From Pedobacter sp. MC2016-05 (GTDB taxonomy: Bacteria > Bacteroidota > Bacteroidia > Sphingobacteriales > Sphingobacteriaceae): a stretch of DNA of 64,000 nucleotides. The stretch's first letter is position 1. Every line of letters begins with the position of its first letter. Position numbers and translations under genes: made by a program. Location: positions 1 to 64,000 of the forward strand of contig NZ_JAPIVT010000006.1 in assembly GCF_026239735.1 (NCBI RefSeq), in the 5' to 3' direction. Under the pieces are notes generated by a model, which saw only the letters and a program-made list of their open reading frames with translations, searched no databases and was not told the origin of the DNA. Shown here one piece after another: positions 8,110-15,282 of this stretch.

Positions 8110-8274
8110 ATGAAAAGATCAGTAACTCCAGAAATGGTTATGCAAAATTTCGCAAATTATGACCGCAAAGTAGATTTAGAAACGGCTGAGAAGGTTTTAG
8201 ACCTTATGTATGACCAATCTGAACTTTCTTTAAAAACAGAAATTGAAGTGAGTGATTCGGTGACTCACTTTTAA
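8110..8274 (+). CDS. Small hypothetical protein, 54 aa
   Basis: The ORF runs ATG 8110 to TAA 8272-8274 and encodes MKRSVTPEMVMQNFANYDRK followed by an acidic helix (VDLETAEKVLDLMYDQSEL). It is too short for default ORF calling, but it has a good A-rich leader (AATATAATT). Short proteins with an EAEKVLDLMY-type helix are found in Bacteroidota mobile and defence regions as I remember them. It is divergent from the repeat-protein/ATPase operon and could be a regulator or antitoxin-like partner. No function is claimed. Confidence 0.5.
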   Translation: MKRSVTPEMVMQNFANYDRKVDLETAEKVLDLMYDQSELSLKTEIEVSDSVTHF

Positions 8275-8394
8275 AAATCATACCAGCTAGCTGAAAATTG
8301 AACGAAGTTCACGTGCCAGCGGGATCAAAACTATGTCTATAACTACCTTTAAATCCATAAAAAATAGGCGGTTAATCTGATATTTTTTCAATTC

Positions 8395-8619
8395 CTAAAA
8401 ATCAAATAAATCCCTTGGATCAACCTTCAGAAATTTAGCATAAATCGAAACGTGACTGATACTCGTATTCACTTGCCCGAGTTCGGTTCTAGCAATCTGA
8501 CTTTGAGACACCTCAGTAAGTAATGAAAACTGTTCTTGAGATAATCCCCTATCTTCTCGTACCTGTTTCAATTTACGGCCAAATTTTTTGATAAACTCTT
8601 CGTCCTTTAAATACTTCAC
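8395..8619 (-). CDS. XRE-family HTH transcriptional regulator
   Basis: This 74-residue single-domain Cro/C1-type HTH protein has the typical order: FGRKLKQVREDRGLSQEQFS (helices 1-2), then SQSQIARTELGQVNTSISHV (recognition helix and turn), then FLKVDPRDLFDF. Such one-domain regulators often control mobile elements and defence operons. It lies between the repeat-protein/ATPase operon and the sigma/dCas12f locus and could control either. No operator was identified. Confidence 0.85.
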   Translation of the reverse strand: MKYLKDEEFIKKFGRKLKQVREDRGLSQEQFSLLTEVSQSQIARTELGQVNTSISHVSIYAKFLKVDPRDLFDF

Positions 8620-8992
8620 CTAACAAATAGACTGCAATAAAACAAAATAATTAATAGCAAATTTGCTATTAAGAATAATCCTTCTTAAATTAGCTTTATG
8701 AAGAAATAACAGAATAAAAAATAAAATTGCAGTTCAATTATCAGTAAAGGAATTGCTAACATGCCTCGCAACTAAATCTGACAGTTTATTCCCGCGAAAG
8801 TAAGTTGAGCAACCAAAACCCTATATTTGCTATAGGGTTGGTGCTCACTTATGCCTTTTGTGGGAGCCCTTCTCAACGGAAGGGGGCTTTGTCAGAGCCA
8901 AGTTACATTAGACTAAGTGAGTTGCCAGCCCTATTTTTCAAATTGGCATCCACTTGTTGAGGCTTATTTAATATTAAATTAAATGAGAACAT
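8620..8992. other. Leader region of the sigma-factor gene with predicted RNA structure
   Basis: There is no gene in this 370 bp. The last 190 bp is GC-richer and highly structured (see the hairpins at 8807-8888), with a further pairing TGCCA/TGGCA near 8920-8950. It ends at the ATG of the sigma-like gene at 8993, so it is probably the 5' UTR or a separate small RNA. Confidence 0.5.
8807..8888 (+). ncRNA. Candidate structured RNA: two strong hairpins upstream of sigma gene
   Basis: Hairpin 1 (8807-8846) stacks GAGC with GCTC, ACC with GGT, and AACCCTAT with ATAGGGTT around an ATTTGC loop. Hairpin 2 (8865-8888) pairs AGCCCTTC with GAAGGGGGCT. The strand is given as that of the downstream gene and is not proven. 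It could be a 5' UTR element, a small RNA or a REP-like DNA element. Confidence 0.4.
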
Positions 8993-9805
8993 ATGGAACC
9001 CTCAAAAACAAAAGTGCTGCCAAAGCACCAACACTATTTCAGTATGTTGCTGGCAGGCAATGAAAAGGGCTTGGCGTTTTTCTATCAGCTTTTCTACCCT
9101 TCATTATATTACAGCGGCCTCAGGTACATTAAAGACGATGTAAATGCAGGTTGCATTGTAAACGAGGCTTTTCTGCGGCTTTGGCTTACCAGAAAAAACA
9201 TGAGCTGCCCCAGCCAAATAGAAATCTTTTTGAGGAAACTCACTTCCGATGGTTGCAAGGCTTATTTTAAAACCTCCAGCAACAGGTTTCAGCGAAACAT
9301 GCTCCGGCTAGATGAGTTAGAGAACTACCAAGAATTTATGGCAGGTTATGACCCAACACTCGAAGAGGAGGAACAATCGCTTTACCAACAGGAACCCGAA
9401 GCCGATATTAAAGAGCAATGGCAAAAGGTGGAGGCGGTACTCCCCAACCTCTCGGCTGAGCAACAAATGTTCGTCCGCCTGTGTATCAAGTATGCTTTTG
9501 ATTATGGGCGTATCGCATGGCACATAGGTGGCATCTCAGATTACCAAGTGGCCAGAAAAGTAGAGCAAACGCTGGCTTGCCTAAAAGCAATTATTACCGA
9601 TACCCAAAAACTAGAAGCAGTGGGGCAAGTCAGTAAATTTAAGTTCGAGGGCGATCTGAGTGAGGAGAATACGGCCATTATGCACATGCGCTACCAGTTG
9701 CAATATAGTTTTAGAGAAATCGCAGCCGCACTAAAGTTAGATCAAGGTTATATCCAACAGGCATTTGTTACGGCATCACTAAAGATTAAAAAAATTAAAC
9801 TGTAG
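8993..9805 (+). CDS. ECF-like sigma factor, probable partner of dCas12f
   Basis: The 270-residue protein has a sigma region-2-like segment at about 20-95 (AGNEKGLAFFYQLFYPSLYY, then RYIKDDVNAGCIVNEAFLRLW). This matches Bacteroidota ECF sigma factors, whose consensus is G-x-E-x-A-F ... LYYS ... D-A-x-x-I-V-x-E-x-F-x-x-L-W. Region 4 (about 145-200) contains LPNLSAEQQMFVRL and a helix-turn-helix. It is unusually long for an ECF sigma: after region 4 a second HTH-like block (about 222-268, MRYQLQYSFREIAAALKLDQ) is appended. The next gene on the same strand, 750 bp on, is a nuclease-dead Cas12f-like protein. Genetically linked ECF sigma and dCas12f are known from Bacteroidota, where the RNA-guided protein recruits sigma and polymerase. 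No anti-sigma gene is adjacent, which fits that alternative control. Confidence 0.75.
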   Translation: MEPSKTKVLPKHQHYFSMLLAGNEKGLAFFYQLFYPSLYYSGLRYIKDDVNAGCIVNEAFLRLWLTRKNMSCPSQIEIFLRKLTSDGCKAYFKTSSNRFQRNMLRLDELENYQEFMAGYDPTLEEEEQSLYQQEPEADIKEQWQKVEAVLPNLSAEQQMFVRLCIKYAFDYGRIAWHIGGISDYQVARKVEQTLACLKAIITDTQKLEAVGQVSKFKFEGDLSEENTAIMHMRYQLQYSFREIAAALKLDQGYIQQAFVTASLKIKKIKL

Positions 9806-9894
9806 CTAAATTATGTCAGTCTTGACGTGTGCCGATTTTACATCGGTAGCGTAGTCGAAGACCGTCGTTAATAGAAGTAAAATAAAAAACAGCT

Positions 9895-9918
9895 GTCCTT
9901 CGACAGGCTCAGGATGAC
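9895..9918. repeat. REP-like GTCCTTCGACAGGCTCAGGA element
   Basis: This has the sequence type GTCCTTCGACAGGCTCAGGA followed by TGAC, an abundant dispersed intergenic repeat of Bacteroidota. A diverged relative is inside the hairpin at 61092-61155. Confidence 0.6.
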
Positions 9919-10180
9919 ACTTATTTAATAAAAATCAAAATAAATGACGGTTTTCCGCAGGTATAAAGATATGAATCATGCATGTCCCCCTTTGGAGAGT
10001 TTACTCCGATCTGTCGGAGGGGCAGGGGGAGGAATTAAATAATTGTACTGATTTTCAGCTAGTTAAAATAACGTCAATGGTAGCGTAGTTGAAGGAATTA
10101 TTTTTTGTTTTTGACTGAAATAGAAAGTCTTCGACTACCAGCCACGGCAGGCAGGCGCTCAGACTGACACAAAAAGAACA

Positions 10181-10297
10181 GAGTGCCAATGCCCGGCATA
10201 GCTTGTGCCGATTAATCGACAAGGGCGGGAAAGACTGTGTAGTGGGCAAATAAATTGGCTTAATGACAACTAAAAAAATTAGACATGAAAAACACAA
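10181..10297 (+). repeat. Duplicated dCas12f leader, decayed copy
   Basis: GAGTGCCAATGCCCGGCATA, then GGGAAAGACTGTGTAGTGGG, then ATGAAAAACACAA repeat the leader of the dCas12f gene at 10470-10568. This copy has a 22-bp insertion and its ATG opens only an eight-codon frame (MKNTNMKI). It looks like the relic of a duplicated gene start. Confidence 0.75.
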
Positions 10298-10469
10298 ATA
10301 TGAAAATATGAAATGTCAATACGGTTAGGTCGCTAGCTTCGAGCACCGCCCTTAAACTAGCTTAAATCGGCCTTGGCCTTTGCGGCTGAGAAAACATTAG
10401 CCAAAGCAGAAACTTTAAAAGCAAAGGGCGCAGCCGACGACTTTTCCTCCATTTTGGTCGTTCAAAATG

Positions 10470-10568
10470 GAGTGCCAATGCCCGGCATAAGGGCAGGAAA
10501 GACTGTGTGGTGGGTGAATTGATTTTTTTACTACTTGAATATCTAAAATTAACTTATGAAAAACACAA
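10470..10568 (+). repeat. dCas12f leader, functional copy
   Basis: This is the second copy of the unit at 10181-10297. It keeps GAGTGCCAATGCCCGGCATA and GAAAGACTGTGTGGTGGG, and its ATG at 10556 opens the real gene. The shared 5' block is a candidate promoter or 5' UTR control region. Confidence 0.7.
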
Positions 10569-11650
10569 TGGTAGTCACCCGTAAAATCCAGCTGTTGATC
10601 GATTCTAAAGATCAGGAATTCATCAAACAGACCAAAGCGCAGCTTTACAACTGGCAATGGATCTGTTTCCGTTCTGCCAACATGATTATGAGCCATCAAT
10701 TTATTCAAGAACAAGTAAAAGATTTCTTTTACCTCACAGAAGAGATTAAATTTAAAATTGCCGACCAAAAGAAGGAGGAAAATGGGATTTTGAAATCATC
10801 AAGGCAGAATACCACCTACAGGTTGTTGTCTAACCATTTTAAAGGTCAGGTGCCTACCAATATCCTCAGCAATTTAAATAACTCACTGCTCAGTAATTTC
10901 AACAAAGAAAAAGACGCCTATTGGAAGGGAGAAAAATCACTCCGAAACTATAAGCGCAACATCCCCCTGCCTTTTGGCGCCGAGGTGTTATGTGGGCTGA
11001 GCCATACCGCAGATAACAGGGATTTTTCTTTTAAACTTTTCCAAATTCCTTTTAAAACTTATCTGGGTAGAGACCGGTCTGATAAGAAAATGATGTTAGA
11101 AAGGATTAAGAGCGGGGCCTTAAAATTACGTGCCAGCCATTTGCAGTTAGACGGGGGCAAGGTATACCTGCTTGCAGCGATAGAAATTGAAAAAGAACAG
11201 CATGCACTTGATGCCACAATTATTGCAGAGGCTTCCCTTTCCATAGAGCATCCGGTAATTGTAAAGGTGGGTAGTTTAGAACAGGCCATTGGTAGCAAGG
11301 AAGAGTTTTTACACCGCCGGCTGGCGATACAGGCAGCCATACAAAGGGTAAAAAAAGCCGTGCCCTATAACCGTGGGGGCCATGGTAAAAAGCGCAAAAT
11401 GAAGAGCCTGGAAGATTACCAACACCTTGAAAAAAGATATGTGGAGCAGAAACTGCATGTATACAGCCGGTTGTTGATCGATTTCTGTGTTAAAAACCAT
11501 GCAGCTACCCTCCTTCTGGTAAACCAACTGGAGAAAGAAGAAATAGCTAAAGACGATCAGTTTTTGTTGAAGAACTGGAGTTATTATAGCTTAAAGGAAA
11601 AGATTACCTACAAGGCAGCAAAAGCTGGGATACAACTTATTTTAGAATAA
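10556..11650 (+). CDS. Nuclease-dead Cas12f/TnpB-like RNA-guided protein (dCas12f)
   Basis: The 364-residue protein is collinear with Cas12f/TnpB. It has a WED/REC-like N-terminus (1-125), IPLPF (136-140), RIKSGALKLRASHLQLDGGK (183-202, a WED strand block), then the RuvC region. The RuvC-I block is EHPVIVKVGSLEQAIGSKEE, where the catalytic Asp of the D-x-G motif is replaced (K237). GHGKKRKMKSLEDYQ (275-289) is the basic bridge-helix-like part. RuvC-II is LLLVNQLEKEE, with N323 where the catalytic Glu is expected. KNWSYYSLKEKITYKA (339-354) is the diagnostic TnpB/Cas12f motif. The protein stops at 364, before the CxxC zinc ribbon and the last RuvC Asp. All three catalytic positions are thus changed or missing, so it should bind but not cut. 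Structured guide-RNA-like copies follow within 3 bp of the stop. A sigma factor precedes it. There is no TnpA gene. Confidence 0.85.
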   Translation: MKNTMVVTRKIQLLIDSKDQEFIKQTKAQLYNWQWICFRSANMIMSHQFIQEQVKDFFYLTEEIKFKIADQKKEENGILKSSRQNTTYRLLSNHFKGQVPTNILSNLNNSLLSNFNKEKDAYWKGEKSLRNYKRNIPLPFGAEVLCGLSHTADNRDFSFKLFQIPFKTYLGRDRSDKKMMLERIKSGALKLRASHLQLDGGKVYLLAAIEIEKEQHALDATIIAEASLSIEHPVIVKVGSLEQAIGSKEEFLHRRLAIQAAIQRVKKAVPYNRGGHGKKRKMKSLEDYQHLEKRYVEQKLHVYSRLLIDFCVKNHAATLLLVNQLEKEEIAKDDQFLLKNWSYYSLKEKITYKAAKAGIQLILE

Positions 11651-11652
11651 TT

Positions 11653-11780
11653 TTTTAAAGTGGCTGCCTGCGCAGCCTTAGGGTGAGGTTTAAAAAAGAT
11701 CCACTAAGCTGATCTTTGGATCGGAAAACGCAGTAGTTGGGGTTAAACCTTATCGAACAGATCGACGGGTAGCCAGAGCC
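11653..11780 (+). ncRNA. Guide-RNA-like element 1 of dCas12f
   Basis: It begins two bases after the dCas12f stop. GGCTGC-CTGC-GCAGCC (11662-11677) is a perfect 6-bp hairpin, followed by TTAGGGTGAG. Then GGTTTAA (11687-11693) pairs with TTAAACC (11743-11749), enclosing AAAGATC/GATCTTT. The order resembles the tracrRNA part of Cas12f guide RNAs, where a GGCUGC-loop-CAGCC hairpin is followed by a similar UAAUGUCGAG-type link (recalled, not aligned here). Copy 2 at 11831 shares GGCTGCCTGCGCAGCCTTAG and AAACGCAG. After ATCGAA (11752-11757) the copies diverge, so the guide probably starts at about 11750-11758. The 3' end is not defined. Confidence 0.75.
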
Positions 11781-11830
11781 AATTAACATATGACAAAGTA
11801 TAAAACGGAAGCAAAGTTGATGATGGAATG

Positions 11831-11950
11831 ATTTTTACAGCGGCTGCCTGCGCAGCCTTAGGGTGAGATTTCGGTACTTACCAATTCCGATAATGGGAAA
11901 CGCAGCGGCGGGCTTCATCGAAAATGAGGAATTATAAATTGCCCGTATTT
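11831..11950 (+). ncRNA. Guide-RNA-like element 2 of dCas12f
   Basis: Tandem copy of element 1, about 180 bp further on. It has the same hairpin GGCTGC-CTGC-GCAGCC (11842-11857), TTAGGGTGAG, then TCGG/CCGA (11871 and 11887 region), GGGAAACGCAGCGG and ATCGAA (11917-11922). The copies are well conserved in the scaffold but not after ATCGAA, which is the behaviour expected for a scaffold followed by a guide. An alternative boundary is after CGAAAATGAGG (11919-11929), if ATTTCG/CGAAAAT pairs as the terminal stem. Guide candidates are therefore AATGAGGAATTATAAATTGC or the sequence starting about 7 bases later. Confidence 0.75.
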
Positions 11951-11996
11951 TGGCAAAATTGAAGGATTTTAACATCCCAATAAGTTTGACCCCTAC

Positions 11997-12056
11997 CTCG
12001 CCAATTTATAAATATGCAGCCAATCAAAAACTTACAACAAATCTATTGCTGGTGAG
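11997..12056. repeat. 60-bp dispersed repeat, copy A
   Basis: CTCGCCAATTTATAA and GCAGCCAATCAAAAACTTA recur at 25363-25422. By eye 53 of 60 bases agree. Both copies are in intergenic DNA, 13.4 kb apart. It is neither a terminator nor a clear inverted repeat, and its nature is unknown. An ORF at 11950-12258 reads through it and overlaps the end of the convergent HTCS gene. I do not call that ORF. Confidence 0.65.
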
Positions 12057-12235
12057 ACTTGGTCAATCTATTCAGGAGAAAATACTAGTTTCGGGCAGCC
12101 AGTCTCATATGTTACTCACAAAAAAAGAAGCATTTATATTTATTCAAGAAAATTCAGCACAGAAAACTACCATGAACAAATGTAGGAGCCATTTTCAATG
12201 CGTTTCGTTATCACCATATCAAACGGGAAACTCCA

Positions 12236-15028
12236 TTAATTATTCTGTTTCTTTTTGAAATCAGACGGACTCATTCCATATTTACTTTTGAAAAGCGTTG
12301 AAAAATATGTAGGTGAAGATATTCCTATTTTGAAAGCGATTTCCGAAATTGAAAAATCGTCGTTGGCTAACATATAACTAGCCTTTTTTAACCTTCTATT
12401 TAAAATATAGTCGGTGATGCTACAATCCAGTAATGCTTTAACCTTTCTGTAAAGCTGGATTCGTGATATACCAATCATCGCCGCAAGTTTCTCCACATTA
12501 AGTGTTTCATCACCAAGGTGATGTTCTACAAATCCAGCAAAATCATTAAGAAACTTTTTATCAAGATGGCTTAGTATTGATTTTCGCTCTGTGTCTGAAC
12601 TAATATCGCTGACGTAATGCTCTTTCAATAACATTCGGTTTGAGAGCAGGTTCTTCACATTTGCCAGAAGGTAGTCAAAATGAAAAGGTTTGGTCATGTA
12701 GAGATCAGCCATGCTATTGATTCCATCTATCTGCTGTTCAGGGCTTCCTTGAGCGGTTAACAAAATAAGCGGGATGTGAGAAGTTCGGAGATCTGTTTTG
12801 ACCTTTTTTGCGATTTCCTTTCCTGACATACCAGGTATGATCACATCAGAAATTATAATATCCGGGATTTTTTCAAAGGCTTCATGAAGTCCCTGGTTCC
12901 CGGTAGTTGCTGTATATACCTCATAATGATTTGAAAATTTATCCACGAGGTATTTTAATAAATCTGAATTATCTTCAATAATCAATATGGAATATTCCCT
13001 GATATATTCAGCTATGGGATCAACCACTCTTTCCTCTACTACCAAATCTTCTGTCACGAAAACTTTTACCTGTTCGGTTAATGAAGTCATGCGGTCTGCC
13101 TCTTTTAACACGGAAACTTCAGAAGGTACCTGATTACCATACGGCATTGTTATTGTAAATGTACTTCCTTGCCATTTGCTACTCTGAACATCAATAATAC
13201 CACCGTGCAAATGCACCAGCTCCCGAGTGAGGGAAAGCCCAAGGCCAGAGCCTCGTGATTCGCTTGTGTTCGATTGATAAAACTGATCCCAGACTTGCAG
13301 CAATTCCTCCTGGGTCATTCCAGTTCCATTGTCAGCAACTGAAATGATGAAATGATCATCGTCAGTAATCAACTTCACGCTAATCCTTCCATGAGCGGGC
13401 GTAAATTTTAACGCATTACTTAGGAGATTAAGGATGATCTTGTCGAATATATTTAGATCAAAGTTGGCGATAACATCCGCTTTTGGGGCAGAAAACTTCA
13501 GGGCAATATCTTTTTTCTGCGCTCCATACCTGAAGCTTTCTACGATTTCATTTAAGAAAGACTGAACATTATTTGAGGTTGGATGAACATGGAATTTTTG
13601 GTGCTCTAGCTTTCGGTAATCAATGAGTTCGTTAATTAGTTTTAGCAACCGATATGCATTTTTTTGAATCCTGTTCAATTCCCGTTTTTGCTCACTATGT
13701 ATTTTTTCACTTTTCAGTAAATCTTCCAGAGGCGACAAAATCAAAGTGAGCGGAGTTCTGAATTCATGGGATATATTGGTAAAAAAATTTAGTTTTGCTT
13801 CCGTTGCAGCCTCAATCTTGGCAGATGCATCGATCAGTTTATTACGTTGATCCAATATCTGTGTATTTTTCTGCTCAAGACTTTTATTAATTTTTCGGTT
13901 CTCCACTAACGAAAAAAAAGCTAAACCTCCGAATATTACCGCCAATACGAGGGTGATCACAATGACATTGAGTACCAGTTTTTGATTATCATAAATTCGG
14001 AGCTGATCCGCTAGAATTGTTTGCTGACGTTCGATATCTCGCTGTTGACTGGAGACCTTTGCCCATTGTAATTTCATGAGTTGCACTAAAGAACTATCAA
14101 TGACTAAGCTTTGCAGAATATTTTCTTTTGAAAATGTTTCTTTATTTAAAATTTTAAAAGCAATACCAATGGCCTCCTTCCCTCCTGTTGGATAAAGCAC
14201 GCTAGCGGCAATTTTCCCATCACTAATAAGTTGCAGCCCGCCTCCTGATCCTGGAAGTGCATCTACCCCAATTACCTTAATGTCCTTTGAATCCTTATGA
14301 TGGCGAAGAAAATCTTCTGCACTGGCGGCCATTACGTCGTTATGTGCAAAGATCGCATCAGCTCGTAGTATTGCATCTTTATTCTTTTCCAATTCGTGAA
14401 AGGTACTATTGGCAATCCAATTTCCATAAACCTGAGATACCAGTTTTATTCCCGGTGATTTGCGTAATTCAGCAGCAAAACCTTTGTCACGCTCCATTGC
14501 GGGTGAAGATCCCGGCAGGCCCAAAATCTCCACCACTTTGCCATTTCCTTTGAGCAGCTTAGAAATATACTGGCCCGCCATTCTGCCAACCTGAAAATTT
14601 TCAGCGCCAACATATGCCGTGTATTGAGAAGAAGATGTTTTCCTGTCGAGCACAATGACAGGAATACCCATATTATATACTTTTTCCACGACATCTGTCA
14701 ATGGTGACGCTTCATTGGGAGATATGATTAAAATGTCGACATGGTTATCGATTAATTCTTTAACCTGCTCGATCTGTTTTTTGCTGCTGTTGTTCGCATC
14801 CCTATAAATGAAATTGGTGCCTGAGCGAAGGGAAAGTTCCATTTTCATCTCTTCCAGCATTGTCTTCCTCCACAAATCCGAGCCTACACATTGAGAAAAC
14901 CCTATCGTAAATTTTTTCTCTTCATGATTTTTGGTACAGCCAGAGAAAAACAGGATAATGGTCAACATCAGAAACCAAAGTTTTGATGCCTGAATAAAAA
15001 ATAGTTTCAAAGATATTTGGTTATTCAT
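12236..15028 (-). CDS. HTCS hybrid sensor/regulator with periplasmic sugar-binding domain (fructan PUL)
   Basis: The 930-residue hybrid two-component system holds in one chain an N-terminal lipoprotein-like signal (FFSGC at about 27-31), a type-I periplasmic-binding domain (about 36-310, FTIGFSQCVGSDLWRKTMLE), a membrane segment at about 350-375, HisKA with FFTNISHEFRTPL at about 412-424, HATPase_c (NLLSNALKFTP and GTGMTQEE), a receiver with phospho-acceptor in DIIISDVIIPGMSG (about 725-738), and a C-terminal AraC HTH (about 840-928). This is the architecture of Bacteroides BT1754, which senses fructose and activates the fructan PUL. It is divergent from the importer, fructokinase, SusCD and GH32 genes, so it is very likely their regulator. 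Fructose as ligand is inferred from context. Confidence 0.9.
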   Translation of the reverse strand: MNNQISLKLFFIQASKLWFLMLTIILFFSGCTKNHEEKKFTIGFSQCVGSDLWRKTMLEEMKMELSLRSGTNFIYRDANNSSKKQIEQVKELIDNHVDILIISPNEASPLTDVVEKVYNMGIPVIVLDRKTSSSQYTAYVGAENFQVGRMAGQYISKLLKGNGKVVEILGLPGSSPAMERDKGFAAELRKSPGIKLVSQVYGNWIANSTFHELEKNKDAILRADAIFAHNDVMAASAEDFLRHHKDSKDIKVIGVDALPGSGGGLQLISDGKIAASVLYPTGGKEAIGIAFKILNKETFSKENILQSLVIDSSLVQLMKLQWAKVSSQQRDIERQQTILADQLRIYDNQKLVLNVIVITLVLAVIFGGLAFFSLVENRKINKSLEQKNTQILDQRNKLIDASAKIEAATEAKLNFFTNISHEFRTPLTLILSPLEDLLKSEKIHSEQKRELNRIQKNAYRLLKLINELIDYRKLEHQKFHVHPTSNNVQSFLNEIVESFRYGAQKKDIALKFSAPKADVIANFDLNIFDKIILNLLSNALKFTPAHGRISVKLITDDDHFIISVADNGTGMTQEELLQVWDQFYQSNTSESRGSGLGLSLTRELVHLHGGIIDVQSSKWQGSTFTITMPYGNQVPSEVSVLKEADRMTSLTEQVKVFVTEDLVVEERVVDPIAEYIREYSILIIEDNSDLLKYLVDKFSNHYEVYTATTGNQGLHEAFEKIPDIIISDVIIPGMSGKEIAKKVKTDLRTSHIPLILLTAQGSPEQQIDGINSMADLYMTKPFHFDYLLANVKNLLSNRMLLKEHYVSDISSDTERKSILSHLDKKFLNDFAGFVEHHLGDETLNVEKLAAMIGISRIQLYRKVKALLDCSITDYILNRRLKKASYMLANDDFSISEIAFKIGISSPTYFSTLFKSKYGMSPSDFKKKQNN

Positions 15029-15282
15029 TTACTAAAGCTATATATATCTTTTGGATAATGGAAATGAACCTCAAGCAGGCTCTTGATACCATGTAACCAG
15101 ATTTAATATTCTATGTTACAATATTTAAAGTATACAGCATAAGCGACCAAATTAAAAATACAATTAACTAATAATCAGCAACTTAATTAAATGTATTTTT
15201 TTTAACGTTTTTGAAAGATTTTTAATAGTCGGCTTTAGCCATTTGGCCTAATTTGCAATCATTAACCAATAATAAACTTTTT
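15029..15282. promoter_or_regulatory. Divergent promoter region of the fructan PUL
   Basis: These 254 bp separate the HTCS start (15028) from the importer start (15283). The region is AT-rich (TTAATATTCTATG, TAATTAAATGTATTTTTTTT) and must hold the promoters of both divergent units and the HTCS binding site. No Bacteroidota -33/-7 pair was assigned with confidence. No match to the dCas12f guide candidates was found in it by eye. Confidence 0.5.

Larger units (their letters stand above)
9806..10555. other. 750-bp intergenic region between sigma and dCas12f genes
   Basis: No gene is supported. It contains REP-like CTTCGACAGGCTCAGG (9895-9918), an imperfect inverted repeat CCCCCTTTGGA/TCGGAGGGGCAGGGGGA (9983-10030), a duplicated leader (10181-10297 and 10470-10568) and a hairpin CTCCATTTT/AAAATGGAG (10447-10455 and 10464-10472). 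The ORFs here on the minus strand read through these repeats. Confidence 0.6.

Noticed and set aside
8807-8888. Retron msr/msd RNA
   Set aside because: No reverse transcriptase gene is near, although hairpins and a PtuAB-like pair are in the region.
8993-12000. Considered an IS605-type transposon (TnpB) or an active CRISPR-Cas12f
   Set aside because: No TnpA, no IS200/605 ends and no CRISPR array of regular repeats were seen, and the RuvC residues are altered.
11950-12258. 102-residue ORF after the second guide scaffold
   Set aside because: It has no recognisable domain, runs through the guide-RNA tail and dispersed repeat, and overlaps the stop of the HTCS gene.
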